64,000 nucleotides of DNA from Neobacillus sp. PS3-12 (GTDB lineage: Bacteria > Bacillota > Bacilli > Bacillales > Cytobacillaceae), in contig NZ_CP133268.1 in the NCBI RefSeq assembly GCF_030915385.1, positions 1,860,001 to 1,924,000 on the forward strand, read 5' to 3'. Position 1 is the stretch's first letter. Each line of letters opens with the position of its first letter. Of the stretch, positions 34,591 to 42,895 are shown piece by piece. The position numbers and the translations under genes were made by a program. The notes beneath the pieces were generated by a model, which was given only the letters and a program-made list of their open reading frames with translations, did no database searches and was not told where the DNA came from.

Positions 34591-34621
34591 TTCGAAGATC
34601 CTTTCTAAGTTGCATTATTGA

Positions 34622-34659
34622 TAAATCGATTTAGTAAATCGGTTTACTAAATCGATTTA
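34622..34659. promoter_or_regulatory. triple tandem LacI-type operator
   Basis: Three 12-mers in a row with one-base spacers: TAAATCGATTTA (34622-34633), TAAATCGGTTTA (34635-34646), TAAATCGATTTA (34648-34659). The outer two are perfect palindromes and all share the central CG. Period 13 bp. They sit just downstream of the -10 of the operon starting at 34590. Confidence 0.88.
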
Positions 34660-34664
34660 TCTTG

Positions 34665-34693
34665 ATTATAAACCAGGTGTAAGCGTTTTTCAA
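34665..34693 (-). promoter_or_regulatory. promoter of isomerase-kinase-MFS operon
   Basis: Minus strand -35 TTGAAA (34688-34693), 17-bp spacer with AACGCTTACA, -10 TATAAT (34665-34670). Near twin of the hxlA promoter. Confidence 0.78.
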
Positions 34694-34704
34694 CCATTAA
34701 ATAT

Positions 34705-34757
34705 AAAAAAAAACGCCTAAGCATTGTTCAATTGATAGAACCTGCTTATCGCCCTTT
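34705..34757 (-). terminator. terminator of histidine kinase gene
   Basis: Minus-strand arms CG-TAAGCA/TGCTTA-CG with a small internal loop, then a run of nine T. Confidence 0.6.
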
Positions 34758-34766
34758 TTCTGCATG

Positions 34767-34837
34767 TTCATCTGGTTACCTTCAATGCCTTTATTCTCTG
34801 TTAAAGTGCTTCAGAACGCTCATCTGATTACCTTCGT
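34767..34837. repeat. two-unit intergenic repeat, 52-bp spacing (CATCTGRTTACCTTC)
   Basis: CATCTGGTTACCTTC at 34769 and CATCTGATTACCTTC at 34821, exactly 52 bp apart, in the 3' UTR of the kinase gene before its terminator. Confidence 0.65.
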
Positions 34838-34915
34838 AGAGGCAGTCTTTTGTACAGCTTTCAATTTTTAAAAGAAAAGTTCTTTTCTAGAAAAGCATTA
34901 TGGTGACACAAACGG

Positions 34916-36244
34916 TCACAGCTTGGCCGCCAGACGAATTTGAAAAATGGCTCCTTGTGGTATGTTTGGCAAAGCTGTGATCGATCCGTTATGTCCTTCA
35001 ATGATGGCTTTTGTAATCGCCAAACCAATTCCTGTTCCACCTGAATCCCCGCTATAAAAACGTTCAAAGACTTTTGTTTCCTCACCTGGTGAAAATCCAA
35101 TTCCGTCATCCTTTATTTCAAGAACAACTAGATCATTCTTTTTATAGACAACGACCTCAATCGTGTTTTTAGCATAACGAAGTGCATTACCCAATAAATT
35201 AATAAACGCCCGTTTAAGCTTCTCTTCATCCATTAAAATCGAATCCGAAATTGAATTCTCGATGTGGATCGTAATCCCGTTTTGTTCAGCAATGGCCCCG
35301 ACACTTTTTACCGCATCCCTTAATACAGCATCAAGTGGTGCCGCCATAAATTGAAAGGATTCCTCGACATTCTCGAGTTTGGCTAAATATGTAATGCTTT
35401 CTACAATTTTTTTCAAGCGCTGACTTTCAAGAATAATCACATTCAAGCTGTGCTCCGCTTCTACTCCCGTGACAATCTGATCCAAGATCAGCTCAGCATT
35501 GCCTTGGATCGCCATTAACGGGGTCTTTAATTCATGCGAAGCATTTTGGAAAAAGGACTTTTGATTTTCATTATACTGTTTGATTCTCTGGGACATCATG
35601 TTAAAGCTGTCCGCTAATTCCTTTATTTCATCATTGGTCTCAATCTTAATGGCTTTATTCTCTTCTTTTATCGAAAAATTCCTCATTGCTGAGGCCAACA
35701 ACCGGATCGGTTTTGTTAAACTTCGTTGAAAAATCATTCCTAACAAGAGTGCGAGAAGGGCCGAGATCACTAAACTAATCAGTTGTGAACGCCGCATCAT
35801 TTGGTTAATTTTTTGCAAATCATCCAGTTTTTCCACAAGGGTAACCGATCCTTTGACATCACCGTTTGCCGAATAAATCGGCACGTTTTCTGAAACAAAC
35901 GTTTTTCGCTGCTTCTGGTACTGTTTTAAGAGGGCTGGCCGCAAATCCGTATAAATAATAGCCTGATTTTCATTGAAGATAATCATTTTCGAAGACATAA
36001 GTTTTTCCGAAATGACAAAGGCCCGTCGCTTTTCAAGCTTTGCTTGGACATTCTCATTGGAAAGGGCATCTTTACTCAATAAGCGGCTGATGACTTTTGC
36101 TTCTTTTTGCAACTGTAGCTTTGTTTCGTGAATTAAATAATTCTGGGAGATAAAGTGAAAGGAGAAACTGGTTACGATAAAAATGCAGCCTATCAGTAAA
36201 AAATAGGTTAAAAACAGTTTTCCACCAATTTTCATCTTACTCAT
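34916..36244 (-). CDS. sensor histidine kinase (HAMP, EnvZ/PhoR class)
   Basis: About 442 residues. TM1 (KLFLTYFLLIGCIFIVTSF), an extracellular domain of about 120 residues, TM2 (LISLVISALLALLLGMIF), HAMP (LTKPIRLLASAMRNF), dimerisation helix with the phospho-His in QNASHELKTPLMAIQGN (about residue 237), and HATPase with N box LLGNALRYA, DDGIGF and GGTGIGLAI. Three ATG codons are possible (36259, 36244, 36235). I use 36244; the true start is open, and all overlap or abut the regulator stop. It pairs with the OmpR regulator upstream. Neighbouring PspA, VanZ and a secreted protein suggest a cell-envelope signal. Confidence 0.92.
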   Translation of the reverse strand: MSKMKIGGKLFLTYFLLIGCIFIVTSFSFHFISQNYLIHETKLQLQKEAKVISRLLSKDALSNENVQAKLEKRRAFVISEKLMSSKMIIFNENQAIIYTDLRPALLKQYQKQRKTFVSENVPIYSANGDVKGSVTLVEKLDDLQKINQMMRRSQLISLVISALLALLLGMIFQRSLTKPIRLLASAMRNFSIKEENKAIKIETNDEIKELADSFNMMSQRIKQYNENQKSFFQNASHELKTPLMAIQGNAELILDQIVTGVEAEHSLNVIILESQRLKKIVESITYLAKLENVEESFQFMAAPLDAVLRDAVKSVGAIAEQNGITIHIENSISDSILMDEEKLKRAFINLLGNALRYAKNTIEVVVYKKNDLVVLEIKDDGIGFSPGEETKVFERFYSGDSGGTGIGLAITKAIIEGHNGSITALPNIPQGAIFQIRLAAKL

Positions 36245-36908
36245 CCAGTCTGTACCCATATCCCCAGATGGTCGATAGCTCCACAGAAGAATGGTACATT
36301 TCTAATTTTTTCCGAACCCGTTTCACAAGATCGTCGATCAGCCTACCATCGCCGGCATACTCATAGCCCCAAATCATTTCCAGCAGTTCTTCTCTTGTAA
36401 ATGGCTTTCCTTTATGACAGGCCAAAAAGACAAACAGATCATATTCCTTTGTGGTAAGTTTGATTTCTTGACCATCTTTTTCAATATATCTCTTTTCTTG
36501 GTCAATCGTTACATCGCGAACATTGATGGTTGATTGTACACTTGTTTTTTCCATCCGTTTAAAAATATTTCTTATCCGTATCATCAGTTCTCTCGGGCTG
36601 AATGGCTTTGTTAAATAATCATCACCGCCCAGCTCTAATCCTAAAATCCGATCAAACTCACCATCGCGGGCAGATACAAAAATGATCGGCAGGTCGCTCA
36701 CGCGGCGAATTTGCTTACAAAGCTCAAGCCCATCCAAATACGGCATCATAATGTCAATAATCAGCAGGTCTGGTTTTAAGCGCTGCATTTCGTCATATAC
36801 ATTTCGGCCATCTGAAAAAAGCGTAACTTTATAGCCTTCGTTTTCGATATATTTTTGGAGAACATCACGGATGTTTTTCTCATCATCTACAACAAAAATA
36901 TGCTTCAC
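36237..36908 (-). CDS. OmpR/PhoB-family response regulator
   Basis: 223 residues. Receiver with FVVDDEKNIRDVLQKYIENEG in parts, Asp52 (LLIIDIMMPYLDG), Thr/Ser and Lys in DDYLTKPFSPREL. Winged-helix DNA-binding domain from about 130 with IKLTTKEYDLFVFLACHKGK and WGYEYAGDGRLIDDLVKRVRKKL. The start is GTG at 36908 with GTGAGGTG upstream. It is in one operon with the kinase at 34916-36244. Confidence 0.93.
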   Translation of the reverse strand: MKHIFVVDDEKNIRDVLQKYIENEGYKVTLFSDGRNVYDEMQRLKPDLLIIDIMMPYLDGLELCKQIRRVSDLPIIFVSARDGEFDRILGLELGGDDYLTKPFSPRELMIRIRNIFKRMEKTSVQSTINVRDVTIDQEKRYIEKDGQEIKLTTKEYDLFVFLACHKGKPFTREELLEMIWGYEYAGDGRLIDDLVKRVRKKLEMYHSSVELSTIWGYGYRLDE

Positions 36909-36942
36909 TATTCTTCACCTCACTTTTCATTATAGTAAAAAT

Positions 36943-36969
36943 AGAGATAGGTTTCGAAACCTATCTCTA
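36943..36969 (-). terminator. terminator of secreted coiled-coil gene
   Basis: Perfect stem AGAGATAGGTTT/AAACCTATCTCT, then ATTTTTAC on the minus strand, just ahead of the regulator gene. Confidence 0.88.
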
Positions 36970-36974
36970 CTTTT

Positions 36975-37517
36975 TTAAACTCCAGTCTTCGTTTGAAAAA
37001 CTCCGATTAATTGATCCAACTGGGCAATCTTTTCTTTCATTTTGGCGTTTATTTGCTGATGGGTGGAAATAAGCTGGTTAATTTGGCTTGTCACATCGCT
37101 TGAATTATTTTTTACAGCCTGTTTAAGGGAGGCTCGTTCAGTTTTCCCTTCTTTTACAAGGTTTTTAATATCTTGATTGAGCGATTTTAATTGTGGTTTT
37201 AGAGCTTTTGCCTGCTTGATTTCATCCTTATTCTTGCTGGTTTTAGCAGCAAGGAATAAATCTAGTAGCTGGTCTCTTTTTTGAAGCAGTTGCTTTGATA
37301 AATCCAAACGATCTTCTTTTAACTGGTTGATTTGATGAATTTGGTCTTTATGCTGATTGAGAAAATTGAATCGTTTCCCGACATGTTGCTGGATGTTGGC
37401 CTTTGGTGCTTGTACCACTTGAGTTGAATTTGTATCGGCTAATGCACTCTTGATTCCAAAAATGCCTCCGCCCAGCAGCACCGCCATACTGACACCCACT
37501 AATATTCCTTTTTTCAT
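36975..37517 (-). CDS. secreted coiled-coil protein of unknown function
   Basis: 180 residues. Signal peptide MKKGILVGVSMAVLLGGGIFGIKSALA with cleavage likely after ALA. The mature part is nearly all charged heptad-like helix (NQLKEDRLDLSKQLLQKRDQLLD, then KEGKTERASLKQAVK and KMKEKIAQLDQLIGVF) with no Cys. It resembles in style the small helical proteins (DUF2680/YckD or Spy-like) found beside Bacillus two-component systems. It sits between two kinase-regulator pairs and has its own terminator, so it may be a target or accessory sensor of one of them. Function unknown. Confidence 0.82.
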   Translation of the reverse strand: MKKGILVGVSMAVLLGGGIFGIKSALADTNSTQVVQAPKANIQQHVGKRFNFLNQHKDQIHQINQLKEDRLDLSKQLLQKRDQLLDLFLAAKTSKNKDEIKQAKALKPQLKSLNQDIKNLVKEGKTERASLKQAVKNNSSDVTSQINQLISTHQQINAKMKEKIAQLDQLIGVFQTKTGV

Positions 37518-37618
37518 ACAATCACTCCTTCCTTGTCTACTCTTTTAAGTATAGACAATAGAATCGGGATTTTTGGGGGAAGATTGTATGAAAAGTGTGT
37601 GAAAATCTCACGGATTGC

Positions 37619-37716
37619 GATTTTGCGAAATAATTGCTGGTTTTGGCGAAATAATAATGTTTTTCGGCGAAATTAATGCCTATTTTGGCGAAATACTCCT
37701 AAAGTTTGGCGAAATC
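37619..37716. repeat. tandem array, exact 21-bp period (TTTTGGCGAAAT phrase)
   Basis: Five units with GCGAAAT at 37625, 37646, 37667, 37688 and 37709, a perfect 21-bp step. The last unit runs into the 3' end of the histidine kinase gene and encodes its final residues (DFAKL). Confidence 0.9.
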
Positions 37717-39105
37717 CCCATCAACCTGGCCTGGGATTCTCACCGCAAACGTACTTCCTTTTCCTACTTCGCTTGCTAATTGAATCGCACCGCCATGTGT
37801 ATCAACAATCCATTTAGCAATCGAGAGTCCTAAGCCATGGCCCCCAACCTGCCGCGAACGTGATTTATCCACGCGGTAAAAACGTTCAAAAATGCGGGGG
37901 AAATCCTCTTTTTTAATACCTATCCCTGTATCCTGGACGCTAAACCAAAGTTCATTTCCTCCATTTTTAAGTACTAACTTTACTTCGCCTCCTCGAGGTG
38001 TGTATTTAATGGCATTATCCAAAAGAATATACAATAATTGCGATAATCGTTGTGAATCTCCCGTCGCCTTCAATGCACTTGGGGCATCCATACTAAGGGA
38101 AATTTCCTTTTCAGCCGCCAAGGGACTAACTGACTCAATTGCTTTTTCCGCAAAAGGCCGAAAATCAAAGGTCTCTTTTTTCATCACATTTGCATTTGAA
38201 TCCGATCGCGCCAAAGTCAACAAGTCACCAACTAAGCCTGTCATTCGTTTCACTTCCTGTCTCATATTGGACAGCAGCTTTTCAACAAATCCCTCTGGCT
38301 CTACCGTCATTTCCATCGCATCAATGGAAGACAGCAGCACACTTAAGGGAGTCCGCAGTTCATGGGAGGCATCGGCGACAAATTCGCGCTGTCGGCTAAA
38401 GGCAACGCTAATCGGAACCATCGCCCGCTTTGACATCACAACACTAATAAACACAGCCACACCGAAAAAAGCAATCCCTAACATCACAAGAATCAGCAAC
38501 AGCCAATGAAACAGCTGATAGGCGAAAGAGATATCTTTTCCAATGTACAGTCTGCCAATATACTGGCCTTTCACATAAATCGAATGACTGGCAATCATGA
38601 GATGAATATCTTGGTTCATTTCATGCGGCCGAAATTCTCCTCTGCCTCTCGGGCCTGTTTCCACATGGAGGGTTTCCTTGCGAATTTCGTTATCGTTTTG
38701 AATTCTCCCATTCACGAGATTAAGAAGACTCTGGCGCAGACGGTGATTGGCTTCATTGCCCATCATCATCCTGCCATTTTGGTCCACCGCATAGTAAAAA
38801 TATTGGTCAACACCCGCAAACACCACTTCTTGATTTTGAAAACTAGTTAAATCCTTTTGTGTATTTTTCACCATATAATCTTCAATAAAGCTGGCCTCTT
38901 GACCTACTAATGATTGAAGCTCATGCTCTTGATTTTTGATAATAACTACATAAAGGACGGAATAGACAATAAAGATAAAAACAATCAAAAACAGCATAAT
39001 CAATCCGCTATACGTTCGCGTCAGTCTGTTCTGTGTACTTTTAAAAACATCCTTTTCATTACGATTGAGAAGTGCCCGAATGAGCGAAACAAGATTCGCT
39101 TTCAA
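37699..39105 (-). CDS. sensor histidine kinase (second system)
   Basis: 468 residues from a TTG at 39105 with AGGGTAGGG upstream; there is no ATG before the first membrane helix. TM1 about 33-55, extracellular region rich in basic and Gly residues (VETGPRGRGEFRPHEMNQ), TM2 about 200-223, HisKA with His248 in VADASHELRTPLSVLLSS, and HATPase with LLDNAIKYTPRGG, DTGIGI and GGHGLGLSIAKW. The C-terminal residues DFAKL are encoded by a unit of the neighbouring 21-bp repeat, so the natural C-terminus may once have been different. It overlaps the regulator gene by 47 bp, in operon. Confidence 0.92.
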   Translation of the reverse strand: MKANLVSLIRALLNRNEKDVFKSTQNRLTRTYSGLIMLFLIVFIFIVYSVLYVVIIKNQEHELQSLVGQEASFIEDYMVKNTQKDLTSFQNQEVVFAGVDQYFYYAVDQNGRMMMGNEANHRLRQSLLNLVNGRIQNDNEIRKETLHVETGPRGRGEFRPHEMNQDIHLMIASHSIYVKGQYIGRLYIGKDISFAYQLFHWLLLILVMLGIAFFGVAVFISVVMSKRAMVPISVAFSRQREFVADASHELRTPLSVLLSSIDAMEMTVEPEGFVEKLLSNMRQEVKRMTGLVGDLLTLARSDSNANVMKKETFDFRPFAEKAIESVSPLAAEKEISLSMDAPSALKATGDSQRLSQLLYILLDNAIKYTPRGGEVKLVLKNGGNELWFSVQDTGIGIKKEDFPRIFERFYRVDKSRSRQVGGHGLGLSIAKWIVDTHGGAIQLASEVGKGSTFAVRIPGQVDGDFAKL

Positions 39106-39775
39106 TTTTGTACCCTACCCCTCTTATACTTTGCAGCAGGTTCTGCTTTCCGAAGCCTTCTAGCTTTCTTCGAATCAATTTAACTGTTGCATCAATGGTT
39201 TTAGGCGCAACCTCGCTGTCCAATCCCCAAATTCGGTCTAATATGACTTCACGGGGCAGGACTTGTCCTTTATTTTGTACCAATAAATCCAGAAGTTCAA
39301 ATTCACGGGGACTCAATTGGACATGCTGATTTCCCATGGAAACTACGTGACTAAGCCGATTCAGGGCCAAACCAGCAATTTCAATTTCTTCTTCCACAAT
39401 CGGAGCAAAGTTTCGACGGGAAAGGGCACGGAGCCGTGCTAATAATTCCCCAATTTCAAATGGTTTAACCAAATAATCATCGGCCCCCGCATCTAAACCA
39501 TAAATACGGTCTTCCACTGTATCTTTTGCGGTCAAAATCAAAATGGCCCCCGAATACACTTCCTTCCGCAGCCGACGACAGACTTCAATCCCGTCTCCAT
39601 TTGGCATCATCCAATCGAGAATAAGAATGTCGTAGTGTCCAGAAGTAGCGTAATAATAGGCATCCTCACCATTTATAACAAGATCAACCTTATATGGGCC
39701 TTTCTTTTTTAACATATAAACAATTAAATTTCCCAGACTTGGGTCATCTTCAGCTAATAAGATATTCATCTTCAC
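39059..39775 (-). CDS. OmpR/PhoB-family response regulator (second system)
   Basis: 238 residues. Receiver with ILLAEDDPSLGNLIVYMLKKKG in parts, Asp54 (ILILDWMMPNGDG), Lys in DDYLVKPFEIGELLARLRAL. Winged helix from about 135 (VQLSPREFELLDLLVQNKGQVLPREV, GLDSEVAPKTIDATVKLIRRKL) ending with GVGYKIES. About 14 further residues after the usual end overlap the kinase gene. ATG start with GAGAGGAGTTCAG upstream. It pairs with the kinase at 37699-39105. Confidence 0.93.
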   Translation of the reverse strand: MKMNILLAEDDPSLGNLIVYMLKKKGPYKVDLVINGEDAYYYATSGHYDILILDWMMPNGDGIEVCRRLRKEVYSGAILILTAKDTVEDRIYGLDAGADDYLVKPFEIGELLARLRALSRRNFAPIVEEEIEIAGLALNRLSHVVSMGNQHVQLSPREFELLDLLVQNKGQVLPREVILDRIWGLDSEVAPKTIDATVKLIRRKLEGFGKQNLLQSIRGVGYKIESESCFAHSGTSQS

Positions 39776-39861
39776 TGAACTCCTCTCACTTTATATTCCG
39801 AAGTCTAGCAGAGAGAACTTTATTTTTACTTAAGAATGCTGATGTTCGCAAAATTGTGCGA

Positions 39862-39895
39862 AAAAACAGGAGCACATCTAACATGATGTACTCCC
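39862..39895 (-). terminator. terminator of pspA operon
   Basis: Stem GGAGTACATC/GATGTGCTCC followed by TGTTTTTT on the minus strand. Confidence 0.85.
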
Positions 39896-39905
39896 CTTGT
39901 TCTGG

Positions 39906-40556
39906 CTATAACGTTACTTTCTCCGCTTTTAGTTTTTCAATTTCCACCAACAATTCTTCATCATCGACAAGATTTTGGAAGGCCGGTTCATATGATACGT
40001 TTCCAGCTTGTACTTTTGCCTCCATTAATAGGATTTGTTCTTCTGCCCGCGCTACGCCTCTGGCAATCGTGTCAGTTTGGAAGGAAACAGTTGCTTTTTG
40101 AATTTCCTGCATCGATTGGGCAACGTTCGCACGTGAAGCTAAAAGGACTTTCTTTTGCAGTAGCTCATGGTACGTATCTTTGAGCCCATTTAACTTTTCA
40201 GTCAGCGTTTGCGTTTGCTCTTTTAAAGTTTCATATTGTGCCTCATAAAGCTTTAGTTGTTTTTCATGGGTTAACTTTTCCTGTACGGCTAATTTAGCCA
40301 TGGCCTCGTCGCCTTTTTCAATGGCTAGCTTTGCTTGACGGGTTCTTTTATCAATTAATTCTGTCGTATTTAAAATAAGGGCAGCTTGCTTTTTCTCGGT
40401 AAAAATTTGTCTTGCTAATGCTTGTTGGCCTTTATCAATTTCTTGTTCCATTTCCCGTGAATATTCATTCAGCATCGCTATCGGATTTTCCAGTCCATCC
40501 AATACTCCATTCAGCTCTGCTTTTGTAATCCTTTTTAGTCGTTTAAAAATTCCCAT
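39906..40556 (-). CDS. pspA: PspA/IM30 (LiaH-like) envelope-stress protein
   Basis: About 216 residues, nearly all alpha-helical coiled coil. MGIFKRLKRITKAELNGVLDGLENPIAMLNEYSREMEQEI (read in parts) is the canonical PspA/Vipp1 start. The family forms ESCRT-III-like oligomers that support damaged membrane. The ATG at 40556 is preferred, since AAGGAG lies about 10 bases upstream; an ATG three codons earlier is almost on top of it. It overlaps the upstream membrane-protein gene, a LiaIH-like layout. Two two-component systems lie downstream. Confidence 0.93.
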   Translation of the reverse strand: MGIFKRLKRITKAELNGVLDGLENPIAMLNEYSREMEQEIDKGQQALARQIFTEKKQAALILNTTELIDKRTRQAKLAIEKGDEAMAKLAVQEKLTHEKQLKLYEAQYETLKEQTQTLTEKLNGLKDTYHELLQKKVLLASRANVAQSMQEIQKATVSFQTDTIARGVARAEEQILLMEAKVQAGNVSYEPAFQNLVDDEELLVEIEKLKAEKVTL

Positions 40557-40995
40557 CTTTTTCATTCTCCTTTTTATTTTTTAAAGATTTTTCCCATTGA
40601 TCTAAAATATTTCCATTCATCGTACTTACAGGTGTATATGAACTTACGAAAGGTGTATCAATCAATTGCTGCATTGAAGAAGATTTTGTCTTTCTTCTTA
40701 GCCATCTCAACACGAGAATCACAATGGCTGCGGCAATGATTAGGAATAACAAAACTCCAAAAATATGAAAGTCTCCTCCATGATGGTGGCCATACATAAA
40801 TTCATGCCGCCCAAAACTACTTTGGCGGCCCATCATTCCACCTTGAGATCCCATCATTCCACCTGAGCGGAATCCATTAGGTCCAACCGAAAATTGGCGA
40901 CGTGGTTCAAATAGATGTCGGACAATATTGATTCCAACGAGGATAAAAGCTACGATTGCTCCCCAGAAAATTCCTTTCTTTACTCTAGCACTCAA
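40543..40995 (-). CDS. small membrane protein, partner of PspA
   Basis: 150 residues from a TTG at 40995 (AGGAGG, 8-base spacer; the nearby ATG frame stops after four codons). TM1 at about 7-27 (IFWGAIVAFILVGINIV), a Gly/Ser/Met-rich stretch (RSGGMMGSQGGMMGRQ), a His-rich segment (HEFMYGHHHGGDFH) that may bind metal, TM2 at about 78-98, and a charged tail. Not a family I can name. Overlap with pspA suggests a membrane anchor for it, comparable in role to LiaI; that is inference. Confidence 0.78.
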   Translation of the reverse strand: MSARVKKGIFWGAIVAFILVGINIVRHLFEPRRQFSVGPNGFRSGGMMGSQGGMMGRQSSFGRHEFMYGHHHGGDFHIFGVLLFLIIAAAIVILVLRWLRRKTKSSSMQQLIDTPFVSSYTPVSTMNGNILDQWEKSLKNKKENEKDGNF

Positions 40996-41139
40996 CCATG
41001 TTTCCTCCTTTCATTCTTGATGATTAGAAGTTTAATAGAGAATGGTGAAAACTTGGTGAAAGGATACGTCTTGATTTTGAAAAAGAATACTATTTTCAGT
41101 TTAGAAAATTTAGGATAAAATGACTCAGAGGTGGAAAGT

Positions 41140-41568
41140 GTGAAGTATCGTTGGATATGGTGGGTTTTGGTTATCTTATGGTGTATACAAATATTCTATT
41201 TTACCGCCCTGCCAGTTTATAATGATGAACATACAAGAGGATTTTTGGAAAAGCTACTGACTCCTGTTTTTCCAAAGGACTCATTTGTTATAACTGTGAT
41301 TGATTATCTGATTCGAAAAGGGGCCCACATTACCGTTTTCGGTATACTTGCGGTTTTATTCAAAACAGCACTAAATCGGAAATGGCGCAAGGAGTATTTG
41401 TTCGCCTGGCTATTTACAGCTTTTTATGCTGGCACGGATGAATGGCACCAATCTTTTGTACCTGGCCGAACATCTTCTATTTATGATGTCATGATTGATT
41501 CAGCTGGGGCATTTATCTTTTTATTTTGTTTATTTTTATGGAAAAAAACTAAGCGAAGATTTCACTAA
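41140..41568 (+). CDS. VanZ-family membrane protein
   Basis: About 142 residues, four membrane segments. VanZ hallmarks: RKGAHITVFGILAVLF and TDEWHQSFVPGRTSSIYDVMIDSAGAFIF in parts (DEWHQxFVPGR). Start GTG at 41140 with AGAGGTGG 5-7 bases before it; a GTG three codons earlier is possible. VanZ proteins are linked to low-level teicoplanin resistance and to heme or lipid functions, with no proven activity. It is divergent from the PspA operon, in an envelope-stress neighbourhood. Confidence 0.88.
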   Translation: MKYRWIWWVLVILWCIQIFYFTALPVYNDEHTRGFLEKLLTPVFPKDSFVITVIDYLIRKGAHITVFGILAVLFKTALNRKWRKEYLFAWLFTAFYAGTDEWHQSFVPGRTSSIYDVMIDSAGAFIFLFCLFLWKKTKRRFH

Positions 41569-41603
41569 TCAACCTGTTTAACCCAATTATTATTACTACA
41601 CGA

Positions 41604-41633
41604 AAAGACCAGTCCCTTCCGGAACTGGTCTTA
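41604..41633. terminator. bidirectional terminator
   Basis: Stem AAGACCAGT/ACTGGTCTT between the convergent VanZ and SEDS genes. Confidence 0.8.
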
Positions 41634-41654
41634 TGTATTCATATAGCAATTCCT

Positions 41655-42848
41655 TTAATCCCTAACTAGATAGATGTTTTCCTTTTTAACAGAGTTGTGC
41701 TCCTGTTTGTTTTTATATTTTCTTTCATAATTAACAAACATCGAAACATTTACGAGTATTCCCATCGCAATGGCCAATTGTATGAGTGATGAACCCCCAT
41801 AGCTGACAAATGGAAGCGGGACACCTGCAAGCGCAATAAGACCGGAAACCCCAGCAAGATTGATAAAAGCCTGAATCCCAATCATGCTTGAAATCCCTAT
41901 CGCTAGTAAACTGCCAAATGGATCCCTGCATTTCATAGCCGTATAGAAGCCTCGTAAAACTATATAGGATAATAGAAGAATCACAAAGCCTACACCCCAT
42001 ATACCCAGTTCCTCACCTATGACAGCCATAATAAAGTCTGTATGGGATTCCGGCAAATATCCGAGCTTTTCGACCCCTTGCCCTAACCCTAAACCATTAA
42101 TACCACCCGAACCCAGCGCCAGGAATGAATTGACAAGGTGATATCCTGTTGTTTGCTGGTATTTAAACGGATCACTTAAAACGGAAAATCGACTCATTCG
42201 GTATGGTGCAAAAATTTTATTATGAAACACAAGGACAACAGGGATGGACACAATCGCAGCAAAAAGAACCAGCTTCCCAATATTTTTAAAACTCATGCCG
42301 GAAGAAATAATCATTGCTGCTGCAAACAACAGAATAATTTCAACAGTACCGAAGTCTGGCTGGCTGGCAATCAACATACAAACAAGTCCTAAATAAATTA
42401 AAGGCGGAACAATTCCTTTATTAAATTCATTAATATAATGTTGTTTTTTGGCATAGATAGCAGACAGATAAATGATTACACAAAGCTTGATGAACTCAGA
42501 TGGTTCTATGCTTAAAGGACCAATCCGAATCCAGCTTTGGGCTCCGCCTGCAACGTGACCGAAAAGAGTGAGAATCATTAAAACACCTAATGATGAAAAA
42601 ACCATTGTCATGAGGAATCGGGTATTTGTAAGGATTTTATATGGAAATAAAGCAGTTACCACAAAGAGAATGGCAGCGATAATCAAAAATAATTTCTGTT
42701 TTTGATAAAAATAATCACTTGAAACACCATATCTTTGGACTGCTGTCACCATGCTTGCACTATAAACCATTATTAAACCAAAAAGTGATAATAGCACAAC
42801 AGCAATTACTAAAGAATAATCATATGATCTTAGCATTTTCTTAAACAT
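41655..42848 (-). CDS. FtsW/RodA/SpoVE-family (SEDS) peptidoglycan polymerase
   Basis: 397 residues, ten membrane segments. MFKKMLRSYDYSLVIAVVLL then GLIMVYSAS, PLSIEPSEFIKLCVIIYLSA, QPDFGTVEIIL and, near the end, GVPLPFVSYGGSSLIQLAIAMGILV, all SEDS hallmarks. The catalytic Asp lies in the large loop region around LPESHTDFIMAVIGEELG. Start ATG 42848 follows AAGGTGG; the longer open frame is rejected. SEDS proteins polymerise lipid II with a partner class B PBP. Which of FtsW, RodA or SpoVE it equals cannot be settled here; no divisome or PBP gene is adjacent. Confidence 0.92.
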   Translation of the reverse strand: MFKKMLRSYDYSLVIAVVLLSLFGLIMVYSASMVTAVQRYGVSSDYFYQKQKLFLIIAAILFVVTALFPYKILTNTRFLMTMVFSSLGVLMILTLFGHVAGGAQSWIRIGPLSIEPSEFIKLCVIIYLSAIYAKKQHYINEFNKGIVPPLIYLGLVCMLIASQPDFGTVEIILLFAAAMIISSGMSFKNIGKLVLFAAIVSIPVVLVFHNKIFAPYRMSRFSVLSDPFKYQQTTGYHLVNSFLALGSGGINGLGLGQGVEKLGYLPESHTDFIMAVIGEELGIWGVGFVILLLSYIVLRGFYTAMKCRDPFGSLLAIGISSMIGIQAFINLAGVSGLIALAGVPLPFVSYGGSSLIQLAIAMGILVNVSMFVNYERKYKNKQEHNSVKKENIYLVRD

Positions 42849-42895
42849 CTTCTCGCCACCTTTCCACACATTTTTAATTTTGATTTCTCGACAGA

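Noticed and set aside
34678..34692. cre boxes in the spacers of the two twin promoters
   Set aside because: TGAAWAACGCTTACA has one base too many between TGAA and AACG to fit the cre consensus; it reads better as a shared promoter spacer motif.
40999..41008. ATG start for the PspA partner
   Set aside because: That frame stops after MVEC; the TTG at 40995 gives the long frame with good spacing to AGGAGG.
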